Assembly (NCBI RefSeq): GCF_017831975.1
Contig: NZ_JAFDSS010000001.1
Coordinates: 682,001-746,000, forward strand
Reading direction: 5' to 3'
Origin: Microbacterium terrae
GTDB lineage: Bacteria; Actinomycetota; Actinomycetes; Actinomycetales; Microbacteriaceae
DNA length: 64,000 bases
The notes under the pieces are model-generated. The model was not told the DNA's origin, did not search any database, and saw only the letters and a list, made by a program, of their open reading frames with translations. A program made the position numbers and the translations under genes. Positions 45,315 through 54,202 of this stretch are shown here, piece by piece. Position 1 is the stretch's first letter. Each line of letters opens with the position of its first letter.

Positions 45315-46185
45315 TCCCGACGAGACCGTGAGCGAGGCCGACGCGCCCGCCCTCGCCGTCGACGACGCACCCTCCGACGCCGAACCCGGCACCGTGTCCG
45401 ACGCCGATCCCGTCACCGAGCCTGCTTTCGCGGAGCCCGCCGACGACCCCGCTGCGGAGGAGGTCGACGCGGTGCGCGAAGCCGACGAGCGGCTGCTCGC
45501 CGCGCACGACCTCGCCCTTGCGGCGCTCAAGGAGGTCACTCCCGAGACGTCGATCGGCGCACCCGCGGGGCACCGCGTCGAGGCCGACGGCGTCGTGTCG
45601 CTCCTGTTCGCCAACCGCATGGCGGGGTACCCGGGCTGGTTCTGGACGGTGAGCCTCGCCCGTGTCGAAGACGCCGAGCCGACCGTGCTCGAGGTGGAGC
45701 TCCTCCCCGGCGACGGCGCCCTGCTCGCGCCCGACTGGGTGCCGTGGGCGGTCCGGCTGGCCGACTATCAGGCGGCTCAGGCCGCGCTCGCCGACGCCGG
45801 CGATGACGACGACTCCGACGCGGAGCTCGACGACGTCGACGATCTGGATGCCTCCGACTTCGACGACGACGGGTCGCCGATCCTGCACGGCGGCGACGTC
45901 GACGGCGTCGACATCGATGAGCTCGATGCGAGCCTCGACACGCACCACGACTCCGATGACGACGCCGCAGAGGATGACTCCGACGACGACGAGTCGATCG
46001 ACGACGAGTCGAACGACGATGACGACGACGATGAGGACGACGGATTCGACGACGACGACTCCGACGAGGATGACGCGTCGGACGAGTTCTTCGACGACGA
46101 CGAAGACGATTCGGCAGACGACGACGAGGACGACGCCGCTGCGTCGACGCGCCTCGACGGGGACCACCCGGACGAGTCCGAGTAG
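45298..46185 (+). CDS. DUF3027 protein with long acidic tail
   Basis: A 295-residue protein. The conserved DUF3027 core (about 60-165) includes VTPETSIGAPAGHRVE, FANRMAGYPGWFWTVSLARV and LLAPDWVPWAVRLADY. From about residue 170 the chain is almost only Asp, Glu and Ser: a roughly 120-residue acidic disordered tail. ATG 45298 lies inside the end of the cold-shock gene, so the two are coupled. DUF3027 function is unknown; the acidic tail could contact basic proteins or mimic nucleic acid. Confidence 0.85.
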   Translation: MTSTPDPDETVSEADAPALAVDDAPSDAEPGTVSDADPVTEPAFAEPADDPAAEEVDAVREADERLLAAHDLALAALKEVTPETSIGAPAGHRVEADGVVSLLFANRMAGYPGWFWTVSLARVEDAEPTVLEVELLPGDGALLAPDWVPWAVRLADYQAAQAALADAGDDDDSDAELDDVDDLDASDFDDDGSPILHGGDVDGVDIDELDASLDTHHDSDDDAAEDDSDDDESIDDESNDDDDDDEDDGFDDDDSDEDDASDEFFDDDEDDSADDDEDDAAASTRLDGDHPDESE

Positions 46186-46199
46186 CCCCCGCCCGGCCG

Positions 46200-48527
46200 T
46201 CAGGCCCGTGCGGCCTCGACGGCGATCGCGGCCGCGACGCTGAACGGCGCCGACAGGAGCACCTCGTCGCGCGACGACGGACCCACCAGCAGGTCGAATG
46301 CGCCGGCCTCGACGAGGCGCACGCCCGCGGCATCCACGATGGAGCACTCCGCGACCGCGATCTCCAGCTCCACGACGCGCGACTCGCCCGGGGCGAGATC
46401 GACGACGCGGAACCCCTTGAGCTCCTTGTCCGCCCAGCTCACCGAGGTGACCTGGTCGCGGACGTAGAGCTGCACGACTTCGCGTGCCGGCCTGGGGCCG
46501 GCGTTGGTCAGGCGCACCTCGGCGCGCACCGCGTCTCCGAGACGCAGGTCGCCGCCGCCGATGACCGCCAGATCGGTGTACTCGACCGAGGTGTACGACA
46601 GCCCGTCGCCGAAGGCGTGGGCCGGGCTCTGCGTGAGGTCGGCGTAGCGGTTGCCGTGCTGTCCGCGGATCTGGTTGTAATACGTCGGCTGCTGGCCGGC
46701 GTGACGGGCGAACGAGATCGGGAGGCGGCCGGTCGGCTCGATGAGGCCGAGCACGAGCTCCGCCACCGCTGTGCCGCCCGCCATCCCGGGGCTCGCCGCC
46801 CATACCAGCGCAGACGCCTGCGCGGCGGACCGCGGCAGCACGAGCGGCTTCGAGGCGAGCAGCACGATCACGAACGGGGTTCCTGATGCCGCGACGGCGT
46901 CGATGAGCGCGTTCTGCGATCCGACGAGTTCGAGGGTCGCCGTGGAGCGGCCCTCGCCGACGAGTTCGATGCGGTCGCCGACCACGATGACGGCCAGATC
47001 GCTGCGCTCCGCGATGGCGACGGCCTCGGCGAGGACGCCCGCATCGGTCTCGCAGGGGACGACGATCGGCGGCCGCGGCTGCCCGTCGGGGAAGAACGCT
47101 CCCGCGGGGTCGTCCTCGAGGGTGAGGATGTCGGCGCCGCGCGCGTGCTCGACCTCCCACCCGGCGGGCACGAGGTCGCGGAGGCCGTCGAGCACGGTGG
47201 TGATCATCTCGCGCGGATGCCCGTCGGGGATCCAGTCCGCTTGACCCGACGACCCGGCCCAGTCGCCGAGCTGGGTCTGGGCGTCGTCGGCCAGCGGGCC
47301 GAGCACCGCGATGCGCCGGGGAGAGGCATCCGACATCGCCCGTCCGTCGGCATCGCGGTCGGTTCCGGGCACGAGCGGGAGGATGCCGTCGTTCTCGAGC
47401 AGCACGAGCGAGCGCCGAGCGGCTTCGAGGTTGAGGGCGGCGTGCTCGGCGCTGCCGACCGTCGCGGCGACGCGCGCTGCATCGGGCCGGCGGGGGTTCT
47501 CGAACAGGCCGAACTCGAACTTCAGCAGCAGGATGCGCGAGACCGCCGGGTCGAGGTCGGCCTCGGTGAGGAGGCCCATCTCGATCGCGTCGAGTGCGCC
47601 CCGGAAGAATCCGGGCGTGGTCATGACCATGTCGTTGCCCGCCTTCACCGCGGCGGCTGCCGCGTGGGCGTAGTCGGGCTGCACCTTCTGCTCCCAGACC
47701 ATGCGGCCGACGTTGTCCCAGTCGGTGATCAGGGTGCCGGTGTAGCCCCACTCGCCGCGCAGCACATCGCCCAGCAGCCAGTCGTTCACGGTGATCGGAA
47801 CCCCGTCGGTCGACTGATAGCCCAGCATGAAGGTGCGGCATCCCTCTTTCGCCACCCGCTCGAACGGGGGAAGGAACCAGGAGCGCAGCTTGCGGCGCGA
47901 CAGGTCGGCCTCGCTGGCATCGCGCCCGCCCTGGGTCTCGGAGTACCCGGCGAAGTGCTTGGCGGTCGCCAGGATCGCGGTGTCGTCGGTGAGCCCGTCG
48001 CCCTGGTACCCGCGCACCATGGCCGACGCGAGCTCGCCGATGAGGAACGGGTCCTCCCCGAACGTCTCGTCGACGCGGCCCCAGCGGAGGTCCCGCGCGA
48101 TGCACAGGACCGGCGAGAACGTCCAGTGCACGCCGGTCGCGGCGACCTCGACGGCGGTGGCGCGCGCGACGCGCTCGAGCAGATCGGAGTCCCAGGACGC
48201 GGCCATGCCGAGCTGCGTCGGGAAGATCGTCGCGCCCTCGAAGAACGAGTGTCCGTGGATGCAGTCCTCACCGACGAGGAGCGGGATGCGCAGCCGGGTC
48301 TGCGACACGAGCTCGTGGGCGCGCTCCAGCCGCTCGGGAGAGGTGTGCAGGATCGAGCCGACGTGCTGGCGCAGCACCTGATCGTCGAGGTCCTCGCGCG
48401 CGTCGAGCTGCATCATCTGCCCGACCTTCTCCTCGACGGTCATCCGCCCGAGCAGGTCCGCGATGCGGTCGGCGACGGGGAGGCTCGCGTCGAGGTACGG
48501 CGGGGCGGCGATGTCGGGCGTGGTCAC
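46200..48527 (-). CDS. glycoside hydrolase family 3 (beta-glucosidase type)
   Basis: A 775-residue cytosolic GH3 enzyme without a signal peptide. Domains: the TIM barrel (about 1-330) with KHFAGYSETQGG and the nucleophile Asp in TLITDWDN; the alpha/beta sandwich (about 350-620, HAALNLEAARRSLVLLEND); and a C-terminal fibronectin-III-like domain (about 660-775). It removes sugars from the non-reducing end of beta-linked oligosaccharides. GTG 48527 overlaps the upstream permease stop, so it is the last gene of the transporter operon and probably hydrolyses the imported substrate. Confidence 0.93.
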   Translation of the reverse strand: MTTPDIAAPPYLDASLPVADRIADLLGRMTVEEKVGQMMQLDAREDLDDQVLRQHVGSILHTSPERLERAHELVSQTRLRIPLLVGEDCIHGHSFFEGATIFPTQLGMAASWDSDLLERVARATAVEVAATGVHWTFSPVLCIARDLRWGRVDETFGEDPFLIGELASAMVRGYQGDGLTDDTAILATAKHFAGYSETQGGRDASEADLSRRKLRSWFLPPFERVAKEGCRTFMLGYQSTDGVPITVNDWLLGDVLRGEWGYTGTLITDWDNVGRMVWEQKVQPDYAHAAAAAVKAGNDMVMTTPGFFRGALDAIEMGLLTEADLDPAVSRILLLKFEFGLFENPRRPDAARVAATVGSAEHAALNLEAARRSLVLLENDGILPLVPGTDRDADGRAMSDASPRRIAVLGPLADDAQTQLGDWAGSSGQADWIPDGHPREMITTVLDGLRDLVPAGWEVEHARGADILTLEDDPAGAFFPDGQPRPPIVVPCETDAGVLAEAVAIAERSDLAVIVVGDRIELVGEGRSTATLELVGSQNALIDAVAASGTPFVIVLLASKPLVLPRSAAQASALVWAASPGMAGGTAVAELVLGLIEPTGRLPISFARHAGQQPTYYNQIRGQHGNRYADLTQSPAHAFGDGLSYTSVEYTDLAVIGGGDLRLGDAVRAEVRLTNAGPRPAREVVQLYVRDQVTSVSWADKELKGFRVVDLAPGESRVVELEIAVAECSIVDAAGVRLVEAGAFDLLVGPSSRDEVLLSAPFSVAAAIAVEAARA

Positions 48528-49573
48528 GAAGTCTCCTGTGTGGTCGTTGCGGGCCGGACGGCGGTGACGGTGTCGTTCACGTTCAGACCCTTCTTCTTCA
48601 TCGCGCGGGCGCGTTCGCCGGCCGATCGCAGACGGGGGTTGACGTACTCGTCGATGCCGAAGTTGATCAGCGACAGCGCGACGCCGATCGCGGCGATGCA
48701 CAGCCCGGGCGGCAGGTACCACCACCACTGGCCGAGGCGGAACGCCCCCTGGGCGCTCGCCCAGTTGAGGATGGTGCCCCAGTTGTACGTGGTGACGGGG
48801 ATGATGCCGATGTACGACAGCGTGGTGAGGCCGATGATCGCGGCGGTGACGGTGCCCACGAAGCTCGCGGCGATCAGCGCCATGAGGTTCGGGAGCATCT
48901 CGACCGTGATGATGCGGCGGAGCGGCTCTCCGTTGGCGCGTGCGGCGAGCACGAAGTCCCTGCCGCGCAGCGACATCGTCTGCGCGCGCAGCACGCGCGC
49001 CCCCCAGGCCCAGCCGATGAGACCGAGCACCGCTGCGATGACCCACAGCGGCGGGTCTTCGAACATGGTCGCCACGATGATGATGAGCGGGATGCCCGGG
49101 ATCACGAGGAACACGTTGGTGAGGGCGGACAGCGCTTCGCTGCGCCACCCGCGCAGGTAGCCCGACGTCACGCCGACCACGATCGCGATGAGCGTGGCGA
49201 TGAGGGCGGCGAGGAACCCCACCACGATGACGCCTCGGGTGCCGTGGATGACCTGGCTCAGCACGTCTTCGCCGATATGGGTGGTGCCGAGCCAGTGCGC
49301 CGCCGAGGGCGGCTGGAAGCGCGCCGTGTTGTCGACCTTCGTGGGCGAGTACGGGGCGAGCACGTCGGCGAAGATCGCGACGAGCACGAAGAACCCGAGG
49401 ATCGTGAGGCCCGCGATCGACTTGCCGTTGCGGAACATCGCGAATGCCGAGCCGAGCTTCGACCAGTACGTCGGCTTGCGGGGCGGAGCAGCCGGGGCAC
49501 CGGGGGTGCGCACGGTCGCCGTCGCCGGAGTGCGGGCCGGGCGCGTGGCGCCGGCCTCGGTGATGGTGTCCAT
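48524..49573 (-). CDS. ABC transporter permease (DppC/OppC type)
   Basis: A 349-residue permease with a Pro/Ala/Thr-rich cytosolic N terminus (about 1-50) and six membrane helices. The EAA loop reads RANGEPLRRIITVEMLPN. It is the second channel subunit of the transporter, whose subunits resemble oligopeptide importers; the GH3 gene alongside argues for oligosaccharides. ATG 49573 is 2 nt after the stop of the first permease. Confidence 0.9.
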   Translation of the reverse strand: MDTITEAGATRPARTPATATVRTPGAPAAPPRKPTYWSKLGSAFAMFRNGKSIAGLTILGFFVLVAIFADVLAPYSPTKVDNTARFQPPSAAHWLGTTHIGEDVLSQVIHGTRGVIVVGFLAALIATLIAIVVGVTSGYLRGWRSEALSALTNVFLVIPGIPLIIIVATMFEDPPLWVIAAVLGLIGWAWGARVLRAQTMSLRGRDFVLAARANGEPLRRIITVEMLPNLMALIAASFVGTVTAAIIGLTTLSYIGIIPVTTYNWGTILNWASAQGAFRLGQWWWYLPPGLCIAAIGVALSLINFGIDEYVNPRLRSAGERARAMKKKGLNVNDTVTAVRPATTTQETS

Positions 49574-49575
49574 GC

Positions 49576-50655
49576 TCAGGCCTCCGTCTGGCGCGTGCGC
49601 GGGTCGAGGAATGCATAGGCGACGTCTGCGAGCAGGTTCGCCAGCAGCACCGAGATCGTGATCACGAGGAACACGCCCTGCATGAGCGCGTAGTCCTTCG
49701 CATTCGTGGCATCCAGGAGCAGCTTTCCGACGCCCGGGTAGCTGAAGACCACCTCCATCACGATCGTGCCGCCGACGATGAATCCGAGCGCGAGCGCGAA
49801 GCTCTGGATCTGCGGCAGCACCGCGTTGCGTGCCGCGTAGCGCCACAGCACGCGCTGGTTCGGCAGGCCCTTGGCCTGCGCGACGGTGACGTAGTCCTCG
49901 TCGAGGACGGTCAGCATCATGTTGCGCATGCCGAGCATCCATCCGCCGAGCGACGCGATGATGATCGTCGCCGCGGGGAGGAAGCCGTGGTGCAGCACGT
50001 CGCCGATGAACTCGGCCGACCACTCGGGCTTTACCCCGACCCCGTAGGCCTTGCCGATCGGGAACCAGCCGAGCGCGACGGAGAACACCGAGATGGCGAC
50101 GAGGCCCAGCCAGAAGTAGGGGATCGTGCTCAGGAACGTCGTGATCGGGATGAGGGCGTCGAGTCGGCTGCCGCGGCGCCATCCGACGATCGCGCCGCCG
50201 ATGGTGCCGATCGCGAATGCGACGAGCGTCGCGAAGCCGACGAGGGCGACCGTCCAGATCAGCGATTGGCCGACCACCTCGGTCACCGGCCGCATGCCGT
50301 GCAGGAGCGAGATGCCGAGATCGCCGCGCAGGAGCAGGCCCCAGTAGTCGAGGTACTGCTGCCACAGCGAGGTGTCGGTGTCGAGGCCGAGGAGGGCGCG
50401 GAGCGCCTCTGCCGCCTCGGGGGTGACGTTGCGGTTGCGGGCGAGGTACGCCGTCACCGCATCGCCCTTCATCATGCGAGGCAGGAAGAAGTTGATCGTG
50501 ATGGCCGCCCACAGTGTGAACAGGTAGAACAGGGCGCGTCCGCCGAGGAAGCGCCACGGGATGCGGGATCGGCCGGCGACGGCGCCGGCGGCCGTCGTGC
50601 CCGCTTCGATCGCGTCGAAGTCCGGTGCGGGGAGCTGGGGGGCGACCGCGCTCAC
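49576..50655 (-). CDS. ABC transporter permease (DppB/OppB type)
   Basis: A 359-residue permease with six helices and the EAA loop AQAKGLPNQRVLWRYAARNA. An extra cytosolic N-terminal region (about 1-40) precedes the first helix. Long periplasmic loop with WQQYLDYWGLLLRGDLG, usual for DppB-like proteins. GTG 50655 overlaps the ATPase stop upstream (GTGA). Confidence 0.9.
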   Translation of the reverse strand: MSAVAPQLPAPDFDAIEAGTTAAGAVAGRSRIPWRFLGGRALFYLFTLWAAITINFFLPRMMKGDAVTAYLARNRNVTPEAAEALRALLGLDTDTSLWQQYLDYWGLLLRGDLGISLLHGMRPVTEVVGQSLIWTVALVGFATLVAFAIGTIGGAIVGWRRGSRLDALIPITTFLSTIPYFWLGLVAISVFSVALGWFPIGKAYGVGVKPEWSAEFIGDVLHHGFLPAATIIIASLGGWMLGMRNMMLTVLDEDYVTVAQAKGLPNQRVLWRYAARNAVLPQIQSFALALGFIVGGTIVMEVVFSYPGVGKLLLDATNAKDYALMQGVFLVITISVLLANLLADVAYAFLDPRTRQTEA

Positions 50656-51461
50656 TTCTCACCTCCGAGGATGCCTGCGGCGTGCGCGAAGTACGTGTCG
50701 GGATCGGGCGATGCCGCGCGCAGCTGCTGTGTGTAGGGGTTCTGCGGACGAAGGATCACATCGTCGGCGGGGCCGCGCTCGACGACGCGTCCCTGGTTGA
50801 GCACGAGGATCTCGTCGCTGAAGTGGCGCGCGGTGGCGAGGTCGTGCGTGATGTAGAGCACGCCGAGGCCTTCCTCGCGCTGCAGGTCGGCGAGCAGGTT
50901 CAGCACGCCGAGGCGGATCGACACGTCGAGCATCGAGACGGGCTCGTCGGCGACGAGCAGCCGGGGGCGCGACGCGAGGGCCCGTGCGATCGCGACGCGC
51001 TGGCGCTGGCCGCCCGACAGCTCGTGCGGCCGCCGGTCGATGACCCGGTCGGCGTCGAGACGCACGCGGTCGAGGAGCCGGTGCACCTCGTCGTCGAGCT
51101 GATCCTTCGGAACGACGTGGTCGAGCTCGAGGGGGCGCCGGATCGCGTAGCGGATGGAGTGGTACGGGTTGAGCGACGCGAACGGGTCCTGGAACACCAT
51201 GCGCAGCTGCTGGCGGTAGGCGCGAAGCCCGGCGCCGCGGCGGGGGATCGGCCGGCCGTCGAGGCGCACCTCGCCGCTGGTGGGGGTCTCGAGCTGGGTC
51301 AGGATCTTCGCGATGGTCGACTTGCCGCTGCCGGACTGGCCGACGAGGCCGATCGTCTGCCCGGAGTGCAGCGTGAAGCTGACGTCGTCGAGCGCCTTCA
51401 TCTGGCCGGCGCCGCGCACCGAGTACGCCTTGGTCACGGCGTCGAATTCGAGGACGGTCAT
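50652..51461 (-). CDS. ABC transporter ATP-binding protein (DppF/OppF type)
   Basis: A 269-residue ATPase: Walker A GQSGSGKST, signature LSGGQRQRVAIARAL, Walker B LLVADEPVSMLD, H-loop ITHDL. ATG 51461 overlaps the stop of the partner ATPase by four bases. Short C-terminal tail for an OppF-type protein. Confidence 0.92.
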   Translation of the reverse strand: MTVLEFDAVTKAYSVRGAGQMKALDDVSFTLHSGQTIGLVGQSGSGKSTIAKILTQLETPTSGEVRLDGRPIPRRGAGLRAYRQQLRMVFQDPFASLNPYHSIRYAIRRPLELDHVVPKDQLDDEVHRLLDRVRLDADRVIDRRPHELSGGQRQRVAIARALASRPRLLVADEPVSMLDVSIRLGVLNLLADLQREEGLGVLYITHDLATARHFSDEILVLNQGRVVERGPADDVILRPQNPYTQQLRAASPDPDTYFAHAAGILGGEK

Positions 51462-52282
51462 CGGTGGACCACCCCTCGCGCGCCGGTGAGCCGGGGGAAG
51501 GATGCGAGGAGCGTGCGGGTGTACTCGTCCTGCGGGTCGGTCCAGATGCGCTCCGCGGTGTCGAGCTCGACGACCTCGCCGTCGCGCATGATCGCGATGC
51601 GGTCGCTGATCTCGAGGAGGAGCGGCAGGTCGTGCGTGATGAAGATCACCGAGAATCCGAACTCGTGGCGCAGCTGCGAGATCTGCCGCAGGATCTCGCG
51701 CTGCACGAGCACGTCGAGCGCTGTCGTCGGCTCGTCCATGACCATCAGCTGCGGACGCAGCGCGAGCGCCATCGCGATCATGATCCGCTGGCGCATGCCG
51801 CCCGACAGCTCGTGCGGATACGACCGCGAGCGCTGTGCGCCGACCTTGACGATCTCGAGCAGCTCGGCGACCGCCGCGCGGCGCGCGGAGCGCGAGTACT
51901 CGGGGCGGTGCACCTCGAAGACGTCCTCCAGCTGCGACCCGATGGTGGCCACCGGGTTGAGCGAGTTCATCGCCCCCTGGAACACCATCGAGATCTTGTC
52001 CCAGCGGAAGCGTCGCATCTCCTCGGCGTCGAGGGCGTTGATGTCGACGTCGTCACCGTCGGCGTCGTGGAACACGACCGAGCCGCTGGTGATCACCGCC
52101 GGCGGCTTGAGGAGCCGCTGCAGGCCGTACGCGAGCGTGGTCTTGCCGCACCCGCTCTCGCCGGCGAGACCGAGGATCTCGCCGCGTCGGAGTTCGAGGG
52201 TGACACCGCGCACCGCGCGGACGGGGGGATCGACGTCGTAGACGACGGAGAAGTCGTCGACCGAGAGGAGGGCGTCTCTCAT
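51458..52282 (-). CDS. ABC transporter ATP-binding protein (DppD/OppD type)
   Basis: A 274-residue ATPase: Walker A GESGCGKTT, signature LSGGMRQRIMIAMAL, Walker B LMVMDEPTTALD, H-loop ITHDL. Pairs with the DppF-type protein to power both permeases. The C-terminal Fe-S-like cysteine motif of some OppD proteins is absent. ATG 52282 follows the intercistronic palindrome. Confidence 0.92.
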   Translation of the reverse strand: MRDALLSVDDFSVVYDVDPPVRAVRGVTLELRRGEILGLAGESGCGKTTLAYGLQRLLKPPAVITSGSVVFHDADGDDVDINALDAEEMRRFRWDKISMVFQGAMNSLNPVATIGSQLEDVFEVHRPEYSRSARRAAVAELLEIVKVGAQRSRSYPHELSGGMRQRIMIAMALALRPQLMVMDEPTTALDVLVQREILRQISQLRHEFGFSVIFITHDLPLLLEISDRIAIMRDGEVVELDTAERIWTDPQDEYTRTLLASFPRLTGARGVVHR

Positions 52283-52317
52283 CGGTGGTCTCGCTTTCGT
52301 GGGGACGGGCGGACGGG

Positions 52318-52353
52318 GCGGACGGGGCGGATGCGCGCATCCGCCCCGTCCGC
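52318..52353. repeat. 36-bp perfect palindrome after the solute-binding gene
   Basis: GCGGACGGGGCGGATGCG followed without a gap by its exact complement, 18 bp per arm. It lies between the stop of the binding-protein gene (52360) and the ATPase start (52282). A stable stem here would partly end transcription or protect the upstream mRNA, giving more binding protein than transporter, as is typical of ABC operons. Confidence 0.8.
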
Positions 52354-52359
52354 GGTGCG

Positions 52360-54024
52360 TCATTCGGCGGGCTGCAGCTCGGTCAGGATCTGCACGACCG
52401 CCGGCTGGGTCGGGTCGGCGGAGGCGTAGGGGTCCTCCTCCGACGGCCAGCCGACGTAGTTGCGGGTGTTGAACTCACCCAGCAGCGGGTGCGCGCCCAG
52501 CGGGATGACGGGGACGTTCTCGACGAACGCCTTCTGCATCACGGCGAGAGCGGCCTCGCGGTCGGCCTCCGACGACGCGTTCGCGTACGTGTTCAGCGCC
52601 TCGGTGACGGCGGGGTCGTCGAAGCGGCCGAAGTTGAACTGCGCCTTGTCGTCGACGATCCACTTCGGATCCATCGCCGAGGTGTACAGGCCGTACGCGT
52701 TGCCGGTGTCTTCCAGCCAGTGGATGATCGCCTGGAAGGTGCCCTCCTGGCGTGCGGCATCCCAGCCGCCCCAGTCGGGCTGGTCGACCTTGACGTCGAT
52801 GCCGAGGCCCTCCTTGAGCTCCTCCGCGATGAGCGCCTGCTCGGTGTTCCAGTCGCTCCAGCCGGCGGGGACGGAGATCGAGAAGGTGACAGCCTCGCCG
52901 TCGGGGTCGACGAGCTTCTCGTCCTCCCAGGTGTAGCCGGCGTCGGTGAGCACCTCGCGCGCCATGTCGACGTCGACCGAGTAGTTCTGGTCGGCGTACT
53001 CGGGGAGCACCTCGTCCTGGAGCAGCGTGCCGAGGCCGGTGACGCTCCAGACCGCCTCGCTCGCACCTTCGCGGGCGATGTCGACGTAGGCCTGGCGATC
53101 GATGGTCCACGCCAGTGCCTGACGCAGCGCCGGGTCGTTGAAGGGCTTCGTCTGCAGGTTCATGAACAGCGTGCCCGCGCCCGCGGTGGGGGAGGCGAGG
53201 AACTTGTTGTCGGGGTCGGCCGACAGGTAGCTGTCCTGGATCTGCGGGATGAACGCCTGCGCCCAGTCCGCCTCGCCGGTGGCGAGCGCCGTGGTGAGGG
53301 CGGCGTTGTCGCCGTACGACACGTAGTGCAGCTCGGGCACGGCCAGGTCGCCGCCCCAGTAGTCGGGGTTCGCCGTGAGGGTGACCGACTCGGTCGTCCA
53401 CGAGTCGAGCACGTACGGTCCGGTGCCGACCGCCTGGCCTTCGCCGGTGAGCGGGTCGGTGTTCGGGTCGGCGATGTCTGCCCAGATGTGCTCGGGAACG
53501 ATCGGGTAGTGCAGCACGCGGGCCTGCTGGGTGTACTTCGAGCTGTTGAAGTCGATCGTGACCGTGTCGCCGTCGACCGTCACGCCCTTGAGGTCGAACG
53601 CGTTCGTGTCGTTGATCTTGCCGTCGAGCACCTGGGTGAACGAGAAGGCGATGTCGTCGGCCGTGAAGTCCTCGCCGTCGCTCCACTTCACGCCGCTGCG
53701 TGCGACGGCGGTGAGCTGCGTGTAGTCGTCGTTCCACGTCACCGACTCGGCCAGCCACGGCGTGGTGCCGAGGTCGCCGGTGGGGTTCACGAGCGCGAGG
53801 GGCTCGAAGATCGCCTTGCCGTAGGCGTACTTCGATGCAGACGAGTCGCCCAGGTACGGGTTGTTCGACTCGGTCGTGATCGCGCCGTCGGGCTTGGCGA
53901 TCGTGAGCGCGGCGGTGCCGGTCGTCTCGGTGCTGCTGTCGTCGTCGCCGCTTCCGCCGGCGCAGCCGGTGAGCACGAGCGCCGTCGCGATGCCTGCGGC
54001 GACGAGGGATGTTCTGAGCCTCAT
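52360..54024 (-). CDS. extracellular solute-binding lipoprotein, family 5
   Basis: A 554-residue SBP_bac_5 protein. Signal peptide with lipobox LVLTGCAGG (Cys at about residue 20), a Ser/Thr/Asp-rich linker, then the binding fold (SGVKWSDGEDFTADDIAFS, GTGPYVLDSW, RQALAWTIDRQAYVD). Family 5 includes peptide, nickel and cello-oligosaccharide binders. With GH3 in the same operon, a beta-linked oligosaccharide is likely (inference). ATG 54024 with AAGGAG. Confidence 0.92.
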   Translation of the reverse strand: MRLRTSLVAAGIATALVLTGCAGGSGDDDSSTETTGTAALTIAKPDGAITTESNNPYLGDSSASKYAYGKAIFEPLALVNPTGDLGTTPWLAESVTWNDDYTQLTAVARSGVKWSDGEDFTADDIAFSFTQVLDGKINDTNAFDLKGVTVDGDTVTIDFNSSKYTQQARVLHYPIVPEHIWADIADPNTDPLTGEGQAVGTGPYVLDSWTTESVTLTANPDYWGGDLAVPELHYVSYGDNAALTTALATGEADWAQAFIPQIQDSYLSADPDNKFLASPTAGAGTLFMNLQTKPFNDPALRQALAWTIDRQAYVDIAREGASEAVWSVTGLGTLLQDEVLPEYADQNYSVDVDMAREVLTDAGYTWEDEKLVDPDGEAVTFSISVPAGWSDWNTEQALIAEELKEGLGIDVKVDQPDWGGWDAARQEGTFQAIIHWLEDTGNAYGLYTSAMDPKWIVDDKAQFNFGRFDDPAVTEALNTYANASSEADREAALAVMQKAFVENVPVIPLGAHPLLGEFNTRNYVGWPSEEDPYASADPTQPAVVQILTELQPAE

Positions 54025-54101
54025 TGCTTCTCCTTGTCTGGGACGCACGACGACGGCTCCCTCGGAGAGGACGACGCTGTCGTGCAGTGATTGCGGAGTT
54101 A

Positions 54102-54119
54102 ACTTACAATCAAGTAAGT
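54102..54119. promoter_or_regulatory. palindromic operator and promoter of the transporter operon
   Basis: ACTTAC-AATCAA-GTAAGT, flanked by further pairing bases. On the minus strand TTGCAA (54130-54125) and TAAGTT (54106-54101) form a promoter with an 18-bp spacer whose -10 overlaps the palindrome. The divergent TetR protein is the likely ligand. Confidence 0.7.
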
Positions 54120-54165
54120 AACTATTGCAAGCGCGGCGGTACCGAACCCGCGGTGACCGCGTCAC

Positions 54166-54171
54166 TAGACT
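54166..54171 (+). promoter_or_regulatory. -10 box TAGACT of the second TetR gene
   Basis: TAGACT lies 31 nt before ATG 54203; AAAGGGG follows as ribosome site. Confidence 0.45.
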
Positions 54172-54202
54172 CACATGCGCGACGGCGAAAGGGGTTCCGA
54201 CC

